Below, in pieces: positions 10,347 through 20,738 of a DNA stretch of 64,000 bases (positions within the stretch are counted from its first letter, which is position 1; each line of letters starts with the position of its first letter). The translations under genes were made by a program, and so were the position numbers. The DNA is from Lineus longissimus (lineage: Eukaryota > Nemertea > Pilidiophora > Heteronemertea > Lineidae), in NCBI RefSeq assembly GCF_910592395.1, contig NC_088312.1:23381292-23445291 (forward strand), written 5' to 3'. The notes under the pieces were generated by a model. The model saw only the letters and a program-made list of their open reading frames with translations, searched no databases and had not been told where the DNA came from.

Positions 10347-12244
10347 CCGAACTCCACTCGACGCCAGGTATTAAACTAGTTTGATTTTGGACTCCGGCGA
10401 ACGCCAATGAAAGCCTGAAGCAGCAAGGTGTGCTACCGATTCAGCGGCGAGCGGAGTTCAGTCGAACTCCTCAGGACGCCAGAGTTGGAGGGTGGTGCCA
10501 GCTTTAACCTCTCTATCACTGGTGTGGCACCAACTTGGGTTCTTGATCCAGCACCGATTCAAACACTATAATGTCACTTTACATGACATGATGTCACTTT
10601 ACCACGGAAAGTTGCAACGTGCTCTCTCCAGCTCAAGTGACTGGAGTACGACTGTAGTCTATGAATATCCCGCCAGAAGTTTTTCATGCCGTCTATTAAC
10701 TTCTCAACTTCATCTACCTGATCTTACTATTAAATCACGGGTTGCCTGCCTCATGGAAGCTTTGCGTTTCGAGAATTGTAATCCAAGAGGCAGAATGTGG
10801 CATCCCGTTTGATTATGTGGCGAAACAAACTACTGATGAGACGCTGTCGAAAATGAGATAGCTGTGAAGCCGGCGGGAGTCAAGATGTAAGCCTGCAAAA
10901 TCTCCCAATATACGTTTGAATCTCCGTACGATGATTAGTCGCATGCATGCATGAGTATCGTCACCGACACTACAGGCCTACTAGGTTTAGTTTCCGTGGT
11001 AAGTACTGTCATGCACGTGAGTGGTCAGATCAGCCGCTAGAAATCAAGCTGGTGTGTAACTTTGCGACGTTAACCAATGGCGCGACTTGCCTACATGTAT
11101 TTCCGTGTAGCCTTTCCACACCTCTACTCAACACCTTCCGCTGCTGCTTCTCGCCCAGAACGTGAATGACATTCATCACGGTTGCATTTTCTATTTGAAT
11201 GTCGCAACTGACGGCAATGGCAAAAGAGACAGATTGACAGTTGAACAGCCTCAGATATACGGAATACTAGTATTCGCATTGATATCAACCTCAATTGATA
11301 TAAATAGTGACTCTGGGTCAATAGGCGTTACCTGTCTCGTCAATATGCCACACAATCAATTTAGTGCCCGCCTGATGGCCCTCCGGGTGATGCCTTATAA
11401 CGCCGTGAAATGTACGTCGCGATGTAAATCGTGACACTGATGTTCTACTGTGGGGCTGTCGTGAGTCACTCTGTTCCGAATGAAATTAAATCACATGCTC
11501 GCACTTAAATTACAGTCAGCGACGAGAATGAAGTTACGCTTTGTGCAAGTTTTATATTACAATCATTCATTTGATGCATTTTTCAATCCGTTTTTATGAC
11601 TTCAAGATAAATTTATTTCAAAAAGTTCAGACACATTTCGTATGCTATATAAATTGTTTATATGGAAATTGTATGTTCCGGCGCCCAAACATGTACACTC
11701 CTAGTCTGAGTAACAAGCAGTGGCTCTAGAAAAGGCACTGATCGAAAAATAAAGTCAAATGACAAACAGAGAAGAGATAAATATGCGCATAGTAAAGCTG
11801 GTTAATTTTTTAGAATTTAAACTAAAAGTTAAATTTGTGTCTTTCCAATTGCATGTACGTACTATACTAGGCATTGAATATACACTTTATATACATGTAC
11901 GTGTATACATCTTTATTCGGAAAAATTTTATATTGCAGGTAAATTTCAGGAAAGGGGGCAAAAAAAGCAAAACAATTCCTTAAATGCAATGCCCCTACAG
12001 TTTCAAACTTACAAATTTAATGTCGGTACTTTTTTGAAGATGTAATTATTGTCTGATGGAGACAGTGTCTGCCTATACCAAAAGCAAATCTTGCAATGTA
12101 AGTAAAAGGGAGGAGGAAATCGTAGATGAAGTTCACGGAACAATTCATATCGCTGTTGAATAAAGTGAGTAAAGCACTTAATAATATAAACTTTACTAAA
12201 CTATACAAAAAGCTCTAAAATTCAATTCTTGGGGACTAAACAGT

Positions 12245-12433
12245 GCCAAACGGCGATCCGCGGAACTATATGCCACGATCTCACTGGATCAGAGCCAAGC
12301 GGCGATCCGCGGAACTATATGCCACGATCTCACTGGATCAGAGCCAAGCGGCGATCCGCGGAACTATATGCCACGATCTCACTGGATCAGAGCCAAGCGG
12401 CGATCCGCGGAACTATATGCCACGATCTCACTG
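12245..12433. repeat. 49-bp minisatellite, 4 units (copy B)
   Basis: Four units of the same 49-bp motif as 4643-5267, with identical flanks on both sides. The first unit has an A in place of G (ccaaacgg). Confidence 0.95.
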
Positions 12434-13770
12434 CATGAGAGAATTGATGGAGTTCGACTCCCGGTCATCCTAAATCGTCTTAGCGGGTGACAGGACGAGG
12501 AATGGAGCTGGAGTTTTAACTATTCAATGTGAACTCTGGTTTGTCTCCAATATTAATTCATGGATCCCTCTTTTGACCACATTAATTTGAGTCCACAATA
12601 ACTGAGTTCAAATAATTGAATGGTTTATCGCCAGTATGAATCCTGGCCAACAGAAACCAAAGGCTAATAGGAAACAATGAACAAAATAAAGGCATTGTAC
12701 CTTGAATGTCTATATCTGATATACTCCACGGACAAGTAGAATTCAATGGAAAATCAATGATAAACGTGTTTTGATAGACATGTACACGGCTTTCGTGTTA
12801 AGCAGTTCGATACAACCGGGTAACCAGCACCCGTTGATACCAAACGCTTTGGCGACATATGACGTTACCACACCCACCGACAGGCAGTGCCTCTCTCCAA
12901 TTACATTAATTGGCTTAATCTGGCGAATATATGGGTAAATGATTGTATTAATTGGAAGTTCATTGCTAACAATAGTTAATTACCTATTTCGCACCTTAGT
13001 AGGTGTGTTAAGAGGAATGTTCTCTGTGTAGATAGTATTCTCCTTTATATATATAAAGTGGATAACACCTTTGACTGCAAACTTTTGTTTGCATTTCCCT
13101 CTGAAGTTTCCATAACGATTTCCGGGGTTCCATTATTAGATAATTACAGTACGTGTTAATTATCAATGAGTCTGATTGTAAATCGTTCATGTAGCTGATG
13201 CTGGCGCAGACTATGATCCGCGTGGCCGGAGACGACCATACTGGTCATCCAGCGGTATTGCCTCCGTAGCCTCGGCCCATTCTCTAGAAGCTGAGCAATG
13301 TCAATACATTGAGGATCAAGATAGAGTCGGCAGGCGTCTGTACAGTGTTTATTTCTACTGGGATTTTGGCCGAATCAATTCATATCCCTTGTCCACAACA
13401 TCATGGCGTCAGCATCTTCGACAGTTTTGTCAATAATGAGTCCAAAGACCTGGGACATAGCTGAAGACTCGCTTCAATCAGTTCCGCATTGGCACCTCCA
13501 GTTCACTTCAGAAGGTAACGACTCCGAGTTATGGCGATTTTACACACTGACTAAACATAGTACCTAGTACATAATGCAGTCAAAAATTGCCATCTAAAAA
13601 ATGACTTCCGTGTGATCAAATATCTACTTCAAAAAAAGGTATTTCCATGTAATAAAGGATGTGTTTGAAAAATATATTTCCATGCAGTCATTTATCAAAG
13701 ATTTGTCAAAAATCCGATAATGCATGACCATTAACGAGGGATTTGAAGCGAAAAAATGGTCGATGTAGCC

Positions 13771-13896
13771 TTGATAGAATCAAGGAAGTTTCCGAGTACC
13801 TCCATGATAGAACCATGCTGAGTTCATTGAAAGACTCTGGTAGAATTCGCGGTTACATGAGCTACAAGCATCTTTTACTAATTTGTTTGTGTTACC
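13771..13896. mobile_element. About 126-bp insertion specific to copy B
   Basis: Copy A reads straight from tgtagcc to tgtttatg, whereas copy B has about 126 extra bases there, ending about 30 bp from the 3' end of the tRNA gene. No terminal repeats are obvious. One frame is open throughout. Its origin is unknown; a deletion from copy A is an equal possibility. Confidence 0.45.
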
Positions 13897-13928
13897 TGTT
13901 TATGAGATTAAAAAAACCGCAAAAGGAT

Positions 13929-14010
13929 CGACGGGGATGGGATTCGAACCCACGCGGGCAGAGCCCAATGGATTAGCAGTCCATCGCCTTAACCACTCGG
14001 CCACCTCGTC
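13929..14010 (-). tRNA. tRNA-Ser(GCT), copy B
   Basis: Identical over its 82 nt to the gene at 6630-6711, including the A:C mismatch in the acceptor stem. A box, B box and downstream T-run are intact. Confidence 0.95.
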
Positions 14011-15176
14011 GTGATGATTAAGCAGGTCTACTGCGTACACAACAATCATCGTGTCAGTTAATCTGGCGTGCCCCAGCTGTAATCAACACTGATTCTTTCT
14101 GATCAAGTGAAACAACAATTGGCTCTTTGAATCGGCACACACTTATATTTACATTCTTAGCATCATTATTGATTGATTATCGACCGGCGCCTTGAAGTGA
14201 CGTAGCAATCGTATTTCAAGCTAACAAAAGCCTATAGTTTGTATAAGAATTTCCAATCAGAAATCACCAATTACTCCCAAAACAACAAAGACCTTTATTA
14301 GTGTTTACAAACGCGTTTGTAATTACCTAATTGCGGCTTTGCGCTGCAGTCAATTGTCTTTCACCTCTGCTAATTATGTAATTAGATGATTAATTGAATA
14401 GGCCCACATGACTGTGTGGTCACAAGCACATCTACCGCGTTCACTAATTAAGCTAATTAAGACAATTTGTCGGTGTGATTGGCGAGGATTCAGGCAAACT
14501 GTCATCTCTTTGATTGAAGGTCTGTACATTTAATAATAGACAGGTTTCGCCTCCCTTACAACGAATGATGGCGTATGAAGTATGCAAAATGCATTTATCG
14601 ACAATTTTAATTTCCAGAATTCCTTCAATCCGGATTGCGAAGCCTATTATAGACAAAATTATTCGATTATTTGACAAATACATTGTATTATAAACATGTG
14701 GTGATTATTAAGATATACATAATTTAATTTTCTCCTCGTTTTACGATCACAAGTCTTCTGGCCCCATAGCTTCGTGGTGATCAATGACATCAAGATTCTT
14801 GGCATTTTGTGCCGCCGACATGTAAAAGTACACGTACATGTACATGTAGATTGTTTCCAGCCATTCATTCGTTTACGAATACGTTAACATATCACAAAGA
14901 ATTCATAAAGATTTCTTGTTTTTCAAATCATTTTTACGGACAAAAATTACTTTCTCATTTTCCAAAAAGGTACCAAGAGTCATATCACCGGAAATGGGAA
15001 ATGATGTTAAACTGCCACTAATACTTTACACTGTGTTTATTTTACAATAACATTAATCCCGTGCGTCGGCCATTATTAAAGGATGTTGTCTCATGTTGTC
15101 TGACAAATGGGACGGGAAATGGAGCCTTAACACGTTATAATGAATTTTAATAAAAACCAACTCCTCACAGGAAATC

Positions 15177-15950
15177 GTCACCAAACTCCAGAAATCACAC
15201 ATGAACAAACAAGGATTAGGAACGAATTATATTTTCACGATCATAATTCCTGTTGATTGTAATGAGACTTAAAGTCTATCGCCCTATTCAAGACTTAATG
15301 GACAAGTTTTCGTGCTTGGGGTTAACACTTTGCAGTTTTCACTGCGGTGTCGAAGTAACATTCTTGAAACAAACAATCTGTCACCATATAATAGAGCCAA
15401 GGTGTTGAATAATTGACCAATCATCTCAAGATGGCGGAGAGCATTAAACTCTACTCAGTCCCAGCTCTTGCTAAACAAACTCAATTAAGAATCCGTCGGT
15501 CGATTGTTCTAGACCAAGTGAAGTAATTTAGGTGATTACGTTTGTTAAATATCTCGCCGTGGGACGCACTAATTAGTGCGCTTGATTGGAAAGTGTCACA
15601 ACTCAACTCGCGTAATTGAAGTGACAGGAGTTCTTTTGTCTCGCGCCCCTGACCAATGAGAACCCGGCGTGCAAGGGCCATCGACGTAGGCCCTTTATTA
15701 GGTCTCCTGAACTCAACTGAAATCATAACCCATCAAGCTTCCAGAAACTACGCACCAAGTCTTTACTTCACCATTGGATTTAGTTATCATTACTCTATTT
15801 CGGATATACTAACATCATCAGAAGGTCTAGTCTTGGAGCTGACGGTGATTTTACTATTTCTTCCTGGACTATATATACATCAAAGGTAACTTTCCCATTG
15901 CACCGTTTAACTCATTTCTGCTATTGACATTTGCTTACACCTTTGGACCC
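15177..15950. other. Unique spacer and probable homeobox promoter region
   Basis: No coding gene is evident. It contains the 25-bp word shared with the window start (15302-15326), a CCAAT element at about 15651-15655 and two TATA-like elements (15870-15877 and 15951-15956). Which of these drives the downstream homeobox gene cannot be decided here. Confidence 0.4.
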
Positions 15951-15970
15951 TATAAACACCGACGGTGTTT
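15951..15970 (+). promoter_or_regulatory. TATA-like element with adjoining inverted repeat
   Basis: TATAAA at 15951-15956 overlaps a perfect inverted repeat (AAACACC and GGTGTTT, about 15954-15970). A start site about 30 bp downstream would give a 5' leader of about 150 nt before the ATG at 16129. Alternatively the ATG lies just after a 3' splice site (tttttttcag). Confidence 0.35.
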
Positions 15971-16128
15971 GGTAAAGCCTGCCGCAAGTTTTCGGGTTAG
16001 TTGTCGCCGAATCTATTGTCTCAACATCCACCAACTTCTTTTGACAGTTTAGTTATACATGTAATTCCGTTTCACATATTTTGTAGATTTGGCGTAGTTT
16101 CCTAATTTGTTTAAATCCTTTTTTTCAG

Positions 16129-17564
16129 ATGATGCTTGAGCAACAGCAACTACAGTATCTCCACCTCCAGTCCTACCAGCCCGGCTACCCCCAGCCTTAC
16201 AGCATGGCCTACGAACACCAGTCACCTTTATGCCAGATGCCCGCGGTACCCAGAGACACGCCCAAGAGGAAGAGAGTCAACTTCCATAGTATCGCAGACC
16301 TAGTGAAACCGGATGAAAATGGTGAGCTAGTAATCATAATAATAAACTGTGTTCTGTAGCTACGGTAGTCAAATGACATACCGCAACCGCAATCAGTCCT
16401 CTTCGATCCAGTATTGCAATAAATTTTTACCTTTCGGTGTACGACACAATGATGAATACCGTAATTAATTAAGAAACCAAGTATTTGTTATCTGACATAT
16501 AATATTTCATATTTTTTCAGACTATTTGGAGACAGCCAGGAAGATCCCGTCCCCGAACGCCATGACGTCATTCACCCAGTTCCAGTCCATCGCAGCCGAC
16601 CTGACCTCCCTGATGACGACGCCGTCTCCTTGCAAGTCGACCACGTCATCCGTGGACAGCGGGCGCGGGTCCCCGGCAGCTACCACCGCCTCCTATCCGT
16701 CACCCTGTTCATCACCGTCCTCCGACAGCGCACGGGGCACCCCCTCGCCGACCAACACCGGTCCAAAGAAGTCCCGTACGATCTTCAAACCTCACCAGGT
16801 TGCTGTTCTTGAGCAAGTGTTTTCACGATGCCAGTATCCGGAGCCAGACATGGTGGAACGATTGGCCAGTGATTTGGACACCAAGGAAGCCAAGGTTAAG
16901 GTAAGAATCGACACTTTACGCCCGTTATTTAGGTTGTTCAATCCCTATTCAGAATTCTTATCCAAGCACATGTATAGTTATTTCGATGAAACCACATGAA
17001 AAATACTACACTTGTAATACATCATTGAGACTATTCATATTAACTGCATCGTTACACCTGGAAAATAGACCTAATGGCTGTCACGTGTTGCTTAAATAGC
17101 ACATGTTGTTTTTCTCCCTTGTGACCTTCCTTGAAAGTTTTATTTCATATTTGCATGTTATTTATAGAGTTTTGTCATTTTTCCAGGTTTGGTTCCAAAA
17201 CAAGCGTGCCAGATGGAGGAAGCGACCAGTTGACAGCACCCACGTGACCTCACAGGAACAGTCGCCATGGTTACCAGGAGTCATGTCGCCGTTGCCATAC
17301 CAACACAACATGGGAGGCCAGCATGGTTACAGAGTCGGTTCCAGTCCGGTGCCCGTCCATCCGATGTACCAACAATACGTACCCATGATGCCTTACCAGC
17401 AGCAGATGACATCGCACGTTGGCCAGCAGGCGACTCCGGTATACTACGGTCCCCATGCGCAGATGTTACAGAACGCCAGTAAATCCCATTTCGTCAATAT
17501 GACTTCGCCGCCGAGGACGGCGAATCAAAACGGATTACACCAAACGGGACAGCAGCACGTGTAA
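16129..17564 (+). CDS. Divergent PRD-class homeobox transcription factor
   Basis: A nuclear DNA-binding regulator of 316 residues in three exons: 16129-16321, 16521-16900 and 17187-17564. The homeodomain spans residues 146-205, with the invariant positions R5, F8, L16, F20, W48, F49, Q50, N51 and R53. An intron falls exactly between homeodomain positions 46 and 47, a hallmark of PRD-class genes, and YP in helix 1-2 also fits. No paired domain is seen. An eh1-like repression motif (FHSIADLV, 52-59) follows a basic PKRKR stretch. The linker is Ser/Pro/Thr-rich, and the C-terminus is rich in Q, M, P and Y. The sequence NKRARWRKR after the recognition helix is unusual. I cannot assign it to a named family; a lineage-specific PRD-like gene (for example Lopx-type in lophotrochozoans) is possible. 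Confidence 0.9.
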
Positions 17565-18404
17565 TCTTGTCTCCGGCTGATGTCTTTAGTCTTTACAAGT
17601 AGTCTGACGTCGCGAAAAGGACTCTCTCGGATAGACATTCCCTCGGTGCTTGAAAGCCCTTCTCGATATTTGGAGACATTTTGTGTCAACATTGGTGAAG
17701 ATATCCGTGGTTGATAAACGGATATAAATGGTGCTTGTTTCTTGCACACTGTGCAACGTGTTAAGAACAGTTTTTTCTATGATAACAGACTATTTTACAG
17801 TTTGGGGCATTTTACTGTGTTTTGTGCCAGCTGCGGGTTGATAAATGAAGGTTTGGCTGACGAAAAGCACCGGACTTGGTACAACCTCTTGTGTTATCAG
17901 CTCGGGGACAGTCTGTAAGTCTTGTATTAACCTGTCCGCGACCTATGATGCGGTGCCTGGATTGTGAGTGACCTGACTTTTGGTCGCCTTGTGTGACGTC
18001 TGCCATCTTTGATATCATCAAAGAGTATGGACTGGATCATGCTGTCCATTATGTCTGACACTACGAGTAGGCCTATCCATGGTGAAATAATGTGCTTCAA
18101 AGATGAAACAATGATGCTAACTGCGAGGATAACGTACCCGTTGTGCGGCGGTGATGAATGTGCTAAATGAAGAATACAAGTCGTAAACTACACCAGAGAT
18201 ATCTGATAGTGGTTAATATGATTACATTCTATCTAATATTACCAGTAATGAAAGTCACCCGTTTCCTTTGTAAATTGTAAATATTTTATTGATATTTATG
18301 TCAGCATGAAAATAGAGAATCTATATTGTTAACTGAATACCATTTTTGTTCTTTCATGTATTTCGCGCTCAAGTATTACATCATTTTCTGTCGGGTCACC
18401 CAAC
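17565..18404 (+). other. Probable 3' UTR of the homeobox gene
   Basis: No other coding capacity is seen. I find no AATAAA on the plus strand until 20160, so the transcript may continue through the minisatellite to the right. A weaker variant site (GATAAA) could end it earlier. Confidence 0.35.
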
Positions 18405-19985
18405 GCTTTCCTCGGCTGACCTCTCTTTAGAGGTGACTACACCACCAAAAAGACCACGTTTTTCTGACAGGTTAACACTATTAGGCTAATGGAGGACAGA
18501 CAATGGAACAACCACCCTGGACGGGCCTCTCTTTAGAGGAGACTGAGACGCAGGTCTCCCTTTAGAGGTGACTGAGATTACTCCTTCGTGGGGACAGGCT
18601 TCTATTAGGAGGAAACTAAGGCTGTCCCTTAGGCCTCTATTTAGAGGTGCTTGAGGCGGATCCTTAGTGAGAGGCCTCTCTTTGGAGGTGACTGAGACTG
18701 CTCTTCGTGGGGCAGGCTTATATTTGGAGAAACTAAGACTGCTCCTTAAGGGACAGGCCTCTCTTTAGAGATGACTGGGACGGATCCTTAGTAAGACAGG
18801 CCTCTCTTTAGAGATGACTGAGACGAATCCTTAGTAAGACAGGACTCTCTTTAGAGATGACTAGGACGGATCCTTAGTAAGACAGGACTCTCTTTAGAGA
18901 TGACTAGGACGGATCCTTAGTAAGACAGGCCTCTCTTTAGAGATGACTAGGACGGATCCTTAGTAAGACAGGCCTCTCTTCAGAGATGACTGAGACGGAT
19001 CCTTAGTAAGACAGGCTTCTCTTTAGAGATGACTAGGACGGATCCTTAGTAAGACAGGCTTCTCTATGAGACTGCTCCTTCGTGGGGACAGGCTTCTATT
19101 TGGAGGAGACTGAGGCTGCTGCTTAAGGGACAGGCCTCTCTTTAGAGATGACTGAGACGGATCCTTAGTAAGACAGGCCTCTCTATGAGACTGCTCCTTC
19201 GTTGGGACAGGCTTCTATTTGGAGGAGACTAAGACTGCTGCTTAAGGGACAGGCCTCTCTTTAGCGATGCCTGAGACGGATCCTTAGTAAGACAGGCCTC
19301 TCTATGAGACTGCTCCTTCGTGGGGACAGGCTTCTATTTGGAGGAGACTGAGGCTGCTGCTTAAGGGACAGGCCTCTCTTTAGAGATGACTGGGACGGAT
19401 CCTTAGTAAGACAGGCTTCTCTATGAGACTGCTCCTTCGTGGGTACAGGCTTCTATTTGGAGGAGACTGAGGCTGCTGCTTAAGGGACAGGCCTCTCTTT
19501 AGAGATGACTGGGACGGATCCTTAGTAAGACAGGCTTCTCTATGAGACTGCTCCGTCGTGGGGACAGGCTTCTATTTGGAGGAGACTGAGACTGCTCCTT
19601 AAGGGACAGGCCTCTCTTTAGAGATGACTGAGACGGATCCTTAGTAAGACAGGCCTCTCTATGAGACTGCTCCTTCGTGGGGACAGGCTTCTATTTGGAG
19701 GAGACTGAGACTGCTCCTTAAGGGACAGGCCTCTCTTTAGAGATGACTAAGACGGATCCTTAGTAAGACAGGCCTCTCTATGAGACTGCTCCTTCGTGGG
19801 GACAGGCTTCTATTTGGAGGAGACTAATATTGCTCCTTAAGGGACAGGCCTCTCTTTAGAGATGACTGAGACGGATCCTTAGTAAGACAGGCCTCTCTAT
19901 GAGACTGCTCCGTCGTGGGGACAGGCTTCTATTTGGAGGAGACTAAGGCTGCTCCTTAAGGGACAGGCCTCTCTTTAGAGATGAC
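18405..19985. repeat. Nested 43-bp / 119-bp minisatellite
   Basis: About 1.6 kb of tandem repeats. From about 18798 to 19055 it consists of 43-bp monomers. From about 19055 to 19985 it is a higher-order array of about eight 119-bp units, each made of three related segments of 43, 34 and 42 bp that all begin aggc(c/t)tct. The left edge holds diverged monomers with a small perfect hairpin (CCTCT-cttt-AGAGG), which the amplified monomers have lost. Confidence 0.93.
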
Positions 19986-20159
19986 TTAATAGGGGACTTA
20001 GGCTGCTCCTTTATAGTGAGACAGTGATGGTTTACTCTCTAGGGAAGCAGCACTTTGGTTGAAGATGCTTTCATTTCGTATTTGGCCACCTTCCCTTCAA
20101 TCAGACTATTCGCTGCAGTATTCACTATAATGTTGGAGGTGGGATTAAAGTGGACTAAG

Positions 20160-20187
20160 AATAAAATAAAGATTGGTGTCATTTATT
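20160..20187. terminator. Opposed poly(A) signals of convergent genes
   Basis: Two overlapping AATAAA on the plus strand (20160-20165, 20165-20170) face AATAAA on the minus strand (20182-20187). They would serve the homeobox gene from the left and the GH3 gene from the right. Confidence 0.5.
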
Positions 20188-20738
20188 CTTAAAAAACTGC
20201 ATGATCAGTGATTCAGAAGTACCTTTCAACTAACAGTAGGCTTCAATTGTATTTCAGTCAGATGTGCGATGATACAAGCTCTGATTGACAGAAATACCGA
20301 TTAACATAATGATGTGATGAAGATGTTATGCATTTCGAATGTGACATAATCTGAAAATTAATGACATGTGACTTTGATCAAAATGCATCATTGTTACCTT
20401 TGTTGATGGTTTCAAGGAATCTGCCATTCGTAACTAGCAGAAGAACAGCTGACATTTGCTGTATTGCTTACGTGTTGAGCATTCACAGCGTGACACTACA
20501 CGGCAACACACTGGATTGTCAGCGGATAAGTACATCGATAATCTTGCTCGTTGATTCTCAAGAACCAATCAGATTATTGTAAACTTCGTCGAGAGCACAT
20601 TGGATGGAACCCGCGTCTTTTGGAAAGGTTGTTGTCCACCAGCATACACTGTGATCGTACCTGAAAGGTCACACACAAGCAAACTTACATAACCTAAAAG
20701 TACGGAGCAAGTTGATGTGGTATTATCTGGATGCTTAT

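Larger units (their letters stand above)
8338..15176. repeat. Segmental duplication, copy B (about 6.8 kb)
   Basis: This is the second, head-to-tail copy of 544-8337. It starts at the same word (acagcgttcctgcgag) and ends in the shared word ctcacaggaaatc before unique sequence. The gene order is identical, but the 49-bp minisatellite has 4 units instead of 13 and the 51-bp repeat is a single unit instead of 12. Copy B looks closer to the pre-expansion state for both repeats. Confidence 0.93.

Noticed and set aside
13743-13976. A 77-codon frame ending in GWDSNPRGQ
   Set aside because: Its end is the tRNA-Ser gene read on the opposite strand, a common false protein.
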